Shown here one piece after another: positions 1 through 7,533 of a stretch of DNA of 64,000 nt (its first letter is position 1; the number at the start of each line of letters is the position of its first letter). The stretch spans positions 370 to 64,369 of the forward strand of contig QXCQ01000209.1 in assembly GCA_003576535.1 (NCBI GenBank). The letters run 5' to 3'. This stretch comes from Nakamurella silvestris. GTDB lineage: Bacteria > Actinomycetota > Actinomycetes > Mycobacteriales > Nakamurellaceae. The notes under the pieces are model-generated. The model worked only from the letters and a program-made list of their open reading frames with translations. It had not been told where the DNA came from and searched no databases. A program made the translations under genes and the position numbers.

Positions 1-3000
1 CCACCGCCACCGCACCCGTGTACCACCCCGACACCGGAACAACCGGAGCCGCAGACACCGACACCACCGGCTTCACCGTGTCCACCGGTCCCGCCGGGGC
101 ATCGAGGAACACCCCGGACAACACGGCATTCGGACCGGAGGACTTACGTACCTCGATCTTGACCGAGGCGTCGATGCGGTAGGTGAGCCAGGTTCCGTTC
201 CCGGAATCGGTCACCGACTTCGACGGGCTGATCTCGGCCCCTGTCGGGGTCGTCACCCGGAGCGACTCGGTCCGCGCCGCATCGAAACCCAGTACGTAGA
301 CGGACAGGTCGTACTCGGACTCGTCCGGAACGGTCACAGCGACGTCGAATCCGGTGGTGTTGTTGAACCAGGTGGAAGCCCGACGGGTGGTGCCCGCCGG
401 CGGTACCTGCAGCGCCCCCGGGCTGGTACTGGTCTCCGCCCAGGTGTAGGCGGCTCCGGCACCGCTGGTCACCGTGACACCGGCGGGCAGGATGGTCCCG
501 ATGTTGGGAATGCTGTACCCGGCCTTGCCGTACTTGCCGATCCAGTTGCCACGGGTGGTGGTGTCGGTGCGCACCGACTTGGGCCCGGGGACGCCCACAC
601 CCGCACCGACCGCCTCGAACACATCGAGGGTCATCGGGTACGTGATCCCGGCGTTGGACCGGAAGACCAGGTACACGTCGTGGGTTCCGGCCGGGGCGGT
701 GACGGGCGTCGGGGTGGTCTCGATGAAGGTGAACCACCCTCCGGTCGGGGTGACCTGTGTGGTCGCCGCCAGCGGGCCGGTCGGCGATCCGAGCCGCATC
801 TCGATCCGGCCACCTCCGTCGGCACCGGCGGAGAGCCGGTAGCGAACCGCATCGATGCCCTGGAAGTTCATGTTCTCGTACTTGACCCAGTCGTTGTCCT
901 GGATCGCGCCGACGTAGGTTCCTTGCTCGGCCGCTGCGTTGCTCTCCAGGGCCACGCCGCTCTGTTCGGTCCAGTACTGGGCCTGGAACCGCTTGGGACG
1001 GTAGAGGTTGGTGTCACTTCCGGTCAACGCATCGGCCCCTCCGGTGCCACCACCGTCGGTGTACCGGGCATCCAGTGCCCAGAACGCATTGGCACCGGCA
1101 TGCCCCTCGTCGAGGATGGTTTCCGCGTTACCTTCGCAGGCACGCACCGGCAGGGTCGGATGCGCGTGCTCGTCATGGCCCAGGCCCGGCTGCACGATCA
1201 CGTCGTCACAGTCCACCGGCCCGTCCGCGTCGGTGACATCGACCTTCCAGGGCAGGATGTCGTTCCACTCGAAGAAACCGCCGTTGGGCGGAGCGATGAA
1301 CTTCACCACTGGACGGGAGTTCCCGACGGTGATCTGCACCGTCGCCGTGCCGGTCTTCGCCGACTCGGTCCGCTCGGTGACGGTCAGCCGGGCAAGGTAG
1401 TTGCCGTTGGTCGAGTAGACGTGGGTCGGGTTGGCCTCGGTGGAGGTGGTTCCGTCGCCGAAGTTCCACAGGTAGTCCAGTTCATCACCGTCCTGGTCCC
1501 CGGTGCCTTCACTGGAGAATGCGACCGTCAGCGGCCCCGGCCCGTCGGTGCGGTCGGCACCGGCCTTGGCGGCCGGCGCCCGGCCGTCAGCTGCGTAGTC
1601 GATCCGGTACAGCCCTGAGTTGGGGTTGTCCCGGCCGAAGCCGCCACCCCATTCCAGCAGGTACAGGGCACCGTCCGGCCCGAACTGCAGATCCAACGGA
1701 GAGAGGAACGGCCGATCGGTCAGGACCCGGTTGATCGCCTTCACCTTGCCGTCCGCTCCCAGCGGGAACTCAGCGATGAAGTTGCGACCCCATTCGTAGA
1801 ACAACGGCGTTCCGCTGAAGTACTCGGGCCATTTGCGCGGTGAGTCGAGTTCGGGATCGAAATGGTAGACCGGGCCGGCCATCGGCGCACCGGATCCCGC
1901 CCCCAACTGCGGGAACTCGGCCGAGGCCGAATACGTGTACCAGACGTCGGCAGGAATCGACGGTGGCAGATCGGTCAGCCCGGTGTTGTTGGGCGAGGTG
2001 TTGACCGGATTGGCACAGTCGAACTTGGCACCGGCGACGCCGGTGGCGAAGTTGAAGTCGTTGTACGCGATGTTGTTCGCGTGGCAGTAGGGCCAGCCGT
2101 AGTTCCCGGGCTGCTTGACCACCTGCCATTCGACATAACCCGCCGGTCCACGGGTGGCGTTCCCGGCACTGGCATCGGGGCCGTAGTCGGCGAGGTACAC
2201 CGTGCCGTCGGTGTCGACGCTGAACCGGAAGGGATTGCGGAAGCCCATCGCGTAGATCTCCGGACGGGTCTTGGCTGTTCCTGCCGGGAACATGTTGCCC
2301 GGCGGAATGGTGTACGTGCCATCGGCTTTGGGAGTGATGCGGAGCAGCTTGCCGCGCAGGTCGTTGGAGTTGGCGGCCGTGCCCTGCGCATCGAACTGGC
2401 TGCGGCCCGGTCGTTCGTCGATCGGGGTGTAGCCCGAGGACTCGAACGGCACCACGTCATCGCCGACGGAGAGCCACAGGTTGCCCTGGCCGTCGAACCG
2501 CAAGGTCCCACCGGTGTGGCCGATCTCCTTGTCGTCACGACTGGCCGGCACCTCCAACATGACCTTCTCGGTGTTCAGCTGCATGGTGTTGCCACTCATG
2601 GTGAATCGGGAGAGGCGGTTGATCTGGTCGGTACCAACGGGTGAGTAGTAGAGGTACACCCACTGGTTGGTCTCGAATTCCGGGTCGAGCGCGAGGCCGA
2701 GCATGCCGTCCTCACCGCCGCCGTACACGGGGATGGTGGCAGCTGTGACGGTGGATTGTGATGCCGGGTCGTAGATCCGGACCTGTCCACGGACCAGTTC
2801 GGTGAAGAAGACCCGGCCGTCCTTGGCCAGGGCGATCCCCCACGGCGCGGAGGTGTTGGTGTCCAGTGCGACCTTGTCGTAGTTGCTCCAGTCCGTCGCC
2901 TTGCAGTCGCCGGGCAGGACACCCGCGGCGTACCGGATGCCCCCGAGCAGGTGCTGTTTGACCAGCGGCTCGGAGTAGGCGGCGGAGTCGTGGCCGATCG

Positions 3001-3715
3001 AGGTGATCCAGGTCTGGCCACCCTCGTAGTCCGAGCACCACGTCACCGGATGATCGATGGCCATCCGCCCCGGGGTGTTCGCCGGGACACTTGTCGGGTC
3101 CATCTGCAGCAGAACATGTTTGTCACCTCGCACGGTCTTGGTGAAGCCGTACCACTCCTCTGTGCGCTGCCACTTGTCCGGCAGACCGATGTTCGACGGG
3201 TGCTCGTGATCCACCGCCACAGCTGTGCCCGGTGTGCCGGCAGCGGAATGAGCGGTGAACTCGGTGCCGATCAGGTTGCGGTAGAAGGTGTTTCCCTGCT
3301 CCATGTCGAGCGGGTTGTGGACCGCGACAACCCCGCCCCCGCGCCGGACGAATCTCTCGAAGGCGGCTTCCTCGCTCGGGTTCCAGACGTCACCGGAGGT
3401 GTTGGCCAGCACGATCACGTCGAACTGCAGGAGTCCGGCGTCGGTGAAAAGGGACGAGTCCGTTGCCTGAACAACCTCGAACCCGTTGTCCGCGGCGAGC
3501 TCGGTCCAGACCTGTCGAGCGGCCGCCATGGACGGGTGCACAAAACCGGCCGTCTCGGAGAAGATCAGCGCCTTGAACGGAGCCACTGCCGTTGCAGTGT
3601 CCTCAGTCGGATGACTGTGGCCCTCATGGGCCTGCGCCGGAATGGTCGGGGTGACCATCAAAGCGGCGGCCAGGCTCCCGACCGCTAGTCGGGAGATCCA
3701 GGGGGAAAGTTTCAC
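1..3715 (-). CDS. Secreted ThuA / PQQ-type sugar dehydrogenase multidomain protein (C-terminus cut by window edge)
   Basis: Open from a GTG at 3715 to the window edge (about 1238 codons), so the end is missing. A ribosome site AAAGGTG lies 8 nt before the GTG. The N-terminus is a signal peptide (basic start, then AVGSLAAALMV, cleavage near AQA). Domains in order: ThuA-like domain (about residues 45-260, with a 'RRGGGVVAVHNP' motif), glucose/sorbosone dehydrogenase-like beta-propeller (about 300-660, with 'GHTGGTLRFDGQGNL' and 'GFRNPFRFS'), PKD domain (about 690-780, 'YLWNFGDGT'), a carbohydrate-binding CBM6-like module (about 860-1000) and further beta-sandwich repeats. It probably acts on extracellular sugar or polysaccharide; the substrate is unknown. 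It is divergent from a sugar isomerase, and both share a TetR-type operator. Confidence 0.85.
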   Translation of the reverse strand, partial: MKLSPWISRLAVGSLAAALMVTPTIPAQAHEGHSHPTEDTATAVAPFKALIFSETAGFVHPSMAAARQVWTELAADNGFEVVQATDSSLFTDAGLLQFDVIVLANTSGDVWNPSEEAAFERFVRRGGGVVAVHNPLDMEQGNTFYRNLIGTEFTAHSAAGTPGTAVAVDHEHPSNIGLPDKWQRTEEWYGFTKTVRGDKHVLLQMDPTSVPANTPGRMAIDHPVTWCSDYEGGQTWITSIGHDSAAYSEPLVKQHLLGGIRYAAGVLPGDCKATDWSNYDKVALDTNTSAPWGIALAKDGRVFFTELVRGQVRIYDPASQSTVTAATIPVYGGGEDGMLGLALDPEFETNQWVYLYYSPVGTDQINRLSRFTMSGNTMQLNTEKVMLEVPASRDDKEIGHTGGTLRFDGQGNLWLSVGDDVVPFESSGYTPIDERPGRSQFDAQGTAANSNDLRGKLLRITPKADGTYTIPPGNMFPAGTAKTRPEIYAMGFRNPFRFSVDTDGTVYLADYGPDASAGNATRGPAGYVEWQVVKQPGNYGWPYCHANNIAYNDFNFATGVAGAKFDCANPVNTSPNNTGLTDLPPSIPADVWYTYSASAEFPQLGAGSGAPMAGPVYHFDPELDSPRKWPEYFSGTPLFYEWGRNFIAEFPLGADGKVKAINRVLTDRPFLSPLDLQFGPDGALYLLEWGGGFGRDNPNSGLYRIDYAADGRAPAAKAGADRTDGPGPLTVAFSSEGTGDQDGDELDYLWNFGDGTTSTEANPTHVYSTNGNYLARLTVTERTESAKTGTATVQITVGNSRPVVKFIAPPNGGFFEWNDILPWKVDVTDADGPVDCDDVIVQPGLGHDEHAHPTLPVRACEGNAETILDEGHAGANAFWALDARYTDGGGTGGADALTGSDTNLYRPKRFQAQYWTEQSGVALESNAAAEQGTYVGAIQDNDWVKYENMNFQGIDAVRYRLSAGADGGGRIEMRLGSPTGPLAATTQVTPTGGWFTFIETTPTPVTAPAGTHDVYLVFRSNAGITYPMTLDVFEAVGAGVGVPGPKSVRTDTTTRGNWIGKYGKAGYSIPNIGTILPAGVTVTSGAGAAYTWAETSTSPGALQVPPAGTTRRASTWFNNTTGFDVAVTVPDESEYDLSVYVLGFDAARTESLRVTTPTGAEISPSKSVTDSGNGTWLTYRIDASVKIEVRKSSGPNAVLSGVFLDAPAGPVDTVKPVVSVSAAPVVPVSGWYTGAVAV

Positions 3716-3789
3716 GTTGTCGCACCTTTCTGGCCGGCCCGACGCTGGACCGACCGACTTTTGCCGGGGGGTGGCAAAACGTGAACCAG

Positions 3790-3818
3790 ACGCTAGTGTG
3801 GTGATCGCCATCCGTCAA
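3790..3818 (-). promoter_or_regulatory. Promoter of the secreted sugar-dehydrogenase gene
   Basis: Read on the minus strand there is a -35 box TTGACG (3818-3813), a 17-bp spacer and a -10 box TAGCGT (3795-3790). This is a near-canonical housekeeping promoter about 75 nt upstream of the GTG at 3715. Its -35 box touches the palindromic operator at 3818-3831. Confidence 0.6.
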
Positions 3819-3831
3819 TACCGACCAGTAT
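3818..3831. promoter_or_regulatory. Putative TetR operator, copy 1 (divergent promoter region)
   Basis: The sequence ATACCGACCAGTAT is a near-palindrome that matches the two better copies beside the tetR gene (GTACTGGTCAGTAT and GTACTGACCAGTAC). It lies between the divergent sugar-dehydrogenase and isomerase genes and abuts the -35 box of the former. The role as a binding site for the TetR protein at 4885-5508 is inferred from sequence sharing and position. Confidence 0.6.
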
Positions 3832-3921
3832 GGTGAATCCGTATCGTGCACCACCCACCAACCGAAATTCCCTGCGGGGTCTTCGCGACCCGGCACCACA
3901 CCCACCTGAAGGAGTACTTTC

Positions 3922-4806
3922 ATGCCCGAAGTCGGAGTCGGCTTCCACACCGATGCGTTCAACTCCACCCACAAGTCCTTTGATCAGGCACTTCAGTGGG
4001 CACGCGACAACGATGTGCACTACATCGAACCCGGCGTCATCGAAGGCGCCTGCTGGATCCACGGTCTCGGCTACTTCCCCCACATATCCCTCATCGAGGA
4101 TCCGGTTCTTCTGCGCCGCAGGATGGAGAAGTACGGGGTCCGGTTCTCCCAGATCGACGCCGCCTACCCGCTTTCCGGCAAGGACGGCATGTCCGTCGGG
4201 GTCCCCTACGTACAGAAGGCGATCGCCTGGGCATCGCTGGCGGGCTCGCCGCGGGTGGCCACCACCGACGGGCTCTACAAGCCCGAAGGTCTGGGCGACA
4301 GAGAAGCCCTTGACCTGATGAAACGGGCCTACCAGGAGATCGTCCGGGTCGCCGAGGCCCACGAGGTCGTCGTCACGATCGAGGTCCACGGATACTTCAC
4401 CACCAAGGCCGACTGGCTCGCGGAGATGCTCGACTACTGCGGCGACACCCCTTACCTGCAGTTGAACCTGGACACCGGCAACACCTTCATCGCCGGCAAC
4501 GATCCCGTCGAGTTCGCCGACCGTTTCCTCGACCGGATCCACCACGTCCACGTCAAGGACGTGTCCGAATCCCTCGCCGAGTCGGTACGCGGGGGTGCCA
4601 CCGGCATCGCGATCAGCCATGTCGCCGCAGGTGACGGGGTCAACGCCGACAACATCCGCAGGATCCTGCGCAGACTCGGCGACACCGGTTTCGACGGGGT
4701 CCTCTCGATCGAATGCGAGGGCCAGGGCGGCCCTATGCTCGCCGATTCACTGGCTTGGCTACGCAAGGAGATGCAGGAGGCAGGGCTTCAGGAACGGCAG
4801 TTCTGA
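3922..4806 (+). CDS. Sugar phosphate isomerase/epimerase (AP-endonuclease-2-like TIM barrel)
   Basis: A 294-residue protein of the xylose-isomerase-like / IolE-type TIM-barrel family. It has the usual metal-site motifs: an acidic strand around 'VVTIEVHGYF', 'LNLDTGNTF' and 'HHVHVKDVSES', followed by 'GVLSIECEG' near the C-terminus. Such enzymes isomerise or epimerise sugars or inositol derivatives with a divalent metal in the cytoplasm; the substrate cannot be read from sequence. The ATG has a clear AAGGAG site. It is flanked by the divergent secreted sugar dehydrogenase and, downstream, a TetR regulator with shared operators. This suggests a small inducible carbohydrate-catabolic unit. Confidence 0.85.
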   Translation: MPEVGVGFHTDAFNSTHKSFDQALQWARDNDVHYIEPGVIEGACWIHGLGYFPHISLIEDPVLLRRRMEKYGVRFSQIDAAYPLSGKDGMSVGVPYVQKAIAWASLAGSPRVATTDGLYKPEGLGDREALDLMKRAYQEIVRVAEAHEVVVTIEVHGYFTTKADWLAEMLDYCGDTPYLQLNLDTGNTFIAGNDPVEFADRFLDRIHHVHVKDVSESLAESVRGGATGIAISHVAAGDGVNADNIRRILRRLGDTGFDGVLSIECEGQGGPMLADSLAWLRKEMQEAGLQERQF

Positions 4807-4819
4807 CAGACCATCAACT

Positions 4820-4833
4820 GTACTGGTCAGTAT
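4820..4833. promoter_or_regulatory. Putative TetR operator, copy 2
   Basis: The palindrome GTACTGGTCAGTAT lies 14 nt after the isomerase stop and 51 nt before the tetR ATG. It is the reverse complement of copy 3 apart from the last base. The two centres are 27 bp apart. Confidence 0.65.
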
Positions 4834-4846
4834 GGAGTTCCATCCT

Positions 4847-4860
4847 GTACTGACCAGTAC
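4847..4860. promoter_or_regulatory. Putative TetR operator, copy 3, overlapping the tetR -35 box
   Basis: The perfect 14-bp palindrome GTACTGACCAGTAC contains the hexamer CTGACC (4850-4855), which stands exactly 17 bp before the TAATCT -10 box of the tetR gene. Repressor binding here would block the promoter, which fits autoregulation. The operator role is inferred. Confidence 0.7.
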
Positions 4861-4878
4861 GGCCTGGTCGGCTAATCT
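4850..4878 (+). promoter_or_regulatory. Promoter of the tetR gene, giving a probably leaderless mRNA
   Basis: -35 CTGACC at 4850-4855, 17-bp spacer, -10 TAATCT at 4873-4878, then only 6 nt before the ATG at 4885. With a normal start distance the transcript would begin at or beside the ATG. No Shine-Dalgarno sequence is present. Confidence 0.55.
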
Positions 4879-4884
4879 AGGTCC

Positions 4885-5508
4885 ATGAACGCGAAGACAT
4901 CCGAGTCGACGAATCCGCACACCGCTGCCGGCAAAGGCGAGGAACTGGCACAGGCGGCATTCACGCTTTTCTCGACCCGCGGTATCGACCGCGTCAATCT
5001 GGACGAGGTGGCAGCGGCTGCCGGAGTCACCAAAGGCAGCCTGTACTGGCACTACTCCTCGAAGAAGGCCGTCGTTCTGGCTGCCTGCGATCTGTACTAC
5101 CTGCGGTGGCGCGCCCAGATCTCCGCTGCAACGGATTCCTGCGCGGGTGCCTACGCCACGCTGGAAGCAGCGGTGGCCTATTCCGTACGAAGCTGCCTGC
5201 TCGACGACGCCAACCGGGTCTTCTCCACCGAGATCGTGGCATTGTCCTTGTACGACACCGATGTTCGCGCCAGCTGGGCCGGATTCCTGGATGAAACCCA
5301 GCGATACTTCCTCGGCCTGACCCATCAAGCGGTTGGCAGCGGGGAGCTCGTGTGCGCAGATGTCGACCGCGCGGTGGACCTCATGGTGGCGGCCATGGAA
5401 GGCATCAAACAGATCGCATTGTTCCAACCCCAGATCTGCGGACCGCAGAGCGAACAGCGCACCTGCATTCGCCTGATGTCATTGTTGGGATCTCAGCAGG
5501 AGCGATGA
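4885..5508 (+). CDS. TetR/AcrR family transcriptional regulator
   Basis: A 207-residue repressor. A TetR-type helix-turn-helix covers about residues 15-65 ('FSTRGIDRVNLDEVAAAAGV' followed by 'TKGSLYWHYSSKK'), with an all-helical ligand-binding domain after it. The start ATG follows a TAATCT -10 box by 6 nt, so translation is probably leaderless. Three copies of a 14-bp palindrome, two before this gene and one before the divergent sugar genes, are its likely binding sites. The gene therefore probably controls itself, the isomerase and the secreted sugar dehydrogenase. The inducer is unknown. It converges on the membrane-protein gene that follows. Confidence 0.88.
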   Translation: MNAKTSESTNPHTAAGKGEELAQAAFTLFSTRGIDRVNLDEVAAAAGVTKGSLYWHYSSKKAVVLAACDLYYLRWRAQISAATDSCAGAYATLEAAVAYSVRSCLLDDANRVFSTEIVALSLYDTDVRASWAGFLDETQRYFLGLTHQAVGSGELVCADVDRAVDLMVAAMEGIKQIALFQPQICGPQSEQRTCIRLMSLLGSQQER

Positions 5509-5530
5509 CCTCCTGCCCTTCCTGACGGCG

Positions 5531-5547
5531 AGGAGTGTGCGACTCCT
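5531..5547. terminator. Short hairpin between convergent genes
   Basis: AGGAGT (5531-5536) and ACTCCT (5542-5547) form a 6-bp stem with a 5-nt loop in the 37-nt gap between the tetR stop and the convergent membrane-protein stop. There is no T-run, so terminator function is only suggested by position. Confidence 0.3.
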
Positions 5548-6181
5548 ACGGCGAAGTTCGTTCCAGCGCAGTCGTCCTCGCGGCGGGGCTGATGTCCCGT
5601 GCCCGGGGCTCGATCCGGACCAGGTAGAAGCGCAGGGCCACGCCGACCGCGATGGCCGTCACGAACAGCGACGGAAGCACGACCAGCCTGCTCTCCACAC
5701 CGGCCAGCCCGAGTAGACCGGCGGGCACCATCATGCCCATGGCGACCCAGGCGGCGAAGATCGACGTGCGAGCCGGGCGGCTCGCCGGGCGTCCGCGACC
5801 CGACCGGAGCATCCGAAGTGCGAGCACGCCGGTGCCCCAGGCAAGCAGCGTGAAGGCCACCACGAACGGGATCGAGAAGACCAGCACCTGCACGGTGATC
5901 ATCAGACTCAGCGGCCCGGCACCCGTGTCGTCCAGGACACCCGACAATCCGAGAACAAGCGCCAGAGCGACCCCGGAGCCCAGCGACCAGCCGAAGGCCA
6001 GAAATCCCCACCCGGCGTACTGCTCGGACGGAGTCACCAACGGCACCGTGTTCTTCGGCCGCTTGTTCTTCGGCACCCTGTTCGTCGGCACCCTGTTCGT
6101 CGGCACCCTGTTCTTCGGCATCCTGTTCGTCGGCACCCTGTTCTTCGGCACCCTGTTCGTCGGCCCCATGGTGTTCGTCAT
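5546..6181 (-). CDS. Small integral membrane protein with an N-terminal pentapeptide-repeat tail
   Basis: A 211-residue protein of no family I recognise. Residues 8-47 are eight tandem pentapeptides of the form (T/K)NRVP, strongly basic. Four likely membrane helices follow ('GWGFLAFGWSLGSGVALAL', 'VQVLVFSIPFVVAFTLLAW', a segment around 'IFAAWVAMGMMVPAGLLGL', and 'VVLPSLFVTAIAVGVAL'). The ATG at 6181 has a strong AAGGAGG site. The repeat is encoded by 15-bp DNA units, so its length could vary by slippage. Positive-inside logic puts the tail in the cytoplasm. No function can be assigned. Confidence 0.7.
   Translation of the reverse strand: MTNTMGPTNRVPKNRVPTNRMPKNRVPTNRVPTNRVPKNKRPKNTVPLVTPSEQYAGWGFLAFGWSLGSGVALALVLGLSGVLDDTGAGPLSLMITVQVLVFSIPFVVAFTLLAWGTGVLALRMLRSGRGRPASRPARTSIFAAWVAMGMMVPAGLLGLAGVESRLVVLPSLFVTAIAVGVALRFYLVRIEPRARDISPAARTTALERTSP
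6041..6160. repeat. In-frame 15-bp tandem repeat (8 units)
   Basis: Eight consecutive 15-bp units encode (T/K)NRVP-type pentapeptides on the minus strand. Units alternate between Thr- and Lys-starting versions, giving a partial 30-bp period. The last units are degenerate (KNKRP, KNTVP). It lies wholly inside the membrane-protein gene. Confidence 0.85.
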
Positions 6182-6241
6182 CGGCCCCTCCTTGATCAGG
6201 ACTCCACCCTAGTCCCGTCGCATTCGACAACCAGCTCCCCC

Positions 6242-6311
6242 GTTCCCGCGCACGTTGTTCGTTCTCGCACACGTTGTTACGTGCGCGAGGAACAACATCG
6301 TGCGCGGGAAC
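6242..6311. repeat. Family A 70-bp palindromic element, copy 1
   Basis: The outer arms are GTTCCCGCGCAC (6242-6253) and GTGCGCGGGAAC (6300-6311). They enclose a second hairpin with CTCGCACACG / CGTGCGCGAG arms. The flanks add CCCC/GGGG pairing. It starts 17 nt after the FMN-reductase stop, where a terminator would be. The same layout recurs four more times up to 12.1 kb, always 70 bp long. Confidence 0.85.
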
Positions 6312-6328
6312 AAGGGGGCGTGTCCGGG

Positions 6329-7042
6329 CTACCGGGCCGCAGCCCCGCCGGTGGCCAGGCGCATCAGGTCGGTGTCGAAATCGATCACATCGGAATCGGT
6401 GTCAGGCCGAACGGTGCCACCGAAACTGTGCTGGTAGCGACCCCAGACCTTGCCGGTGATCGCAGCACCGACATCGCTGGCCACCAGGGCGGCGAGTTCG
6501 GCCGCGGCCCTGTCGATCCGGCCGGCGAACCCCGGGTCCGCCCAGTCCTCGGGGGCGGCGAAGACGGAGGTCGGTGTGGGCAGGGCCCGCATGAAGGCGA
6601 ACAACGGCCGCAGCTGGTCGTCGACGACCAAGGCATGTCGAGCGGTACCTGCGGTCGCCGACAGCACCACCGGCTTGGCGATCAGCAGATCGTTGTCGAG
6701 GATGTCGACGAAGGACTTGAACAGCCCACTGATCCCGGCCTTGTAGACCGGCGTCGCCACGATGACGCCGTCGGCGGCGGCCAGGGATTCGATGGCGGTC
6801 AGCAGCTCCTCCTGCGGATAACCGGAGACGATGGCGTGGGCGATCTCGCCGGCGAGCGGACCGAGCTCGATGACCGCGGTGGTCGCATCGATCCCCTGCT
6901 CCCGCAGGCGGTCCGATGTTTTCTGCGCGATGCGACCGGCGAGCATCCGGGAGGACGACGGGTCGCTCGTCCCGCCGTTGACGACGACGATGCGGCGGCT
7001 GTCGGCAGCGGTGGGCGGGACCGGCAAGGACGGGGTGCTCAT
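6329..7042 (-). CDS. NADPH-dependent FMN reductase (partner of the adjacent LLM oxidoreductase, CE1759-like)
   Basis: A 237-residue flavodoxin-like reductase. Residues from about 17 read 'RRIVVVNGGTSDPSSSRMLA' (phosphate-binding loop), with 'ADGVIVATPVYKAGISGLFK' in the middle, typical of SsuE/MsuE-like FMN reductases. It should supply reduced FMN to the luciferase-like monooxygenase two genes upstream. The three genes (LLM enzyme, MarR, reductase) overlap by 4 nt at each junction, so they form one translationally coupled operon. This arrangement matches what I know as the CE1758/CE1759 LLM-reductase pair of corynebacteria. A family A palindrome follows the stop. Confidence 0.85.
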   Translation of the reverse strand: MSTPSLPVPPTAADSRRIVVVNGGTSDPSSSRMLAGRIAQKTSDRLREQGIDATTAVIELGPLAGEIAHAIVSGYPQEELLTAIESLAAADGVIVATPVYKAGISGLFKSFVDILDNDLLIAKPVVLSATAGTARHALVVDDQLRPLFAFMRALPTPTSVFAAPEDWADPGFAGRIDRAAAELAALVASDVGAAITGKVWGRYQHSFGGTVRPDTDSDVIDFDTDLMRLATGGAAAR

Positions 7043-7533
7043 GGTGTTCCTCGATGTGCGTGGGGGTGGTGGTGGTCCGGGTGCCGGACATCGATCGGTT
7101 CGACGTCAATGGTGATCTTGCGCGCGAGTGCACGCAGCTGCGACAGTTCCTCTGTGGTCAGGGCTTTCGTCATGGCCGAGGTCACCGAGGCGGCGTGCCG
7201 CCTCCCGACGGACCGTTGGAGCTCGCGACCCTGCGGGGTCAGGAGCATCCGGGTGGCCCGCCGGTCCGCAGGATCGACACACCGGTCGATGAGACCTCGT
7301 TCGACGAGCCGGTTGACGAGCCGGGAGATGCCGGCCTGGGTCATCAGGATGTTGCGGTTGACCTCGACCATGCTCAGGCCCTCGGGCACCTTGGACAGGG
7401 TGTAGAGCACGTCGTACTCGTTCTGCGCGAGATCGCCCCAGATGTCCTCGGCGGCGAAGGAGCGCATGAGCACGACCTGCGCCCGAAACATGGCTTCCCA
7501 GGCTTCGTTGGCAAGTCGTGCTCCGCCGCTCAT
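7039..7533 (-). CDS. MarR family transcriptional regulator
   Basis: A 164-residue regulator. The winged helix-turn-helix lies at about residues 55-115 ('EVNRNILMTQAGISRLVNRL', then 'ERGLIDR', and the wing 'DPADRRATRMLLTPQGREL'). It is encoded inside an operon, overlapping the LLM oxidoreductase stop and the FMN-reductase start by ATGA junctions. Control of its own operon is therefore likely. MarR proteins commonly respond to phenolics or oxidants. No clear operator palindrome was found upstream of the first gene. Confidence 0.87.
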   Translation of the reverse strand: MSGGARLANEAWEAMFRAQVVLMRSFAAEDIWGDLAQNEYDVLYTLSKVPEGLSMVEVNRNILMTQAGISRLVNRLVERGLIDRCVDPADRRATRMLLTPQGRELQRSVGRRHAASVTSAMTKALTTEELSQLRALARKITIDVEPIDVRHPDHHHPHAHRGTP

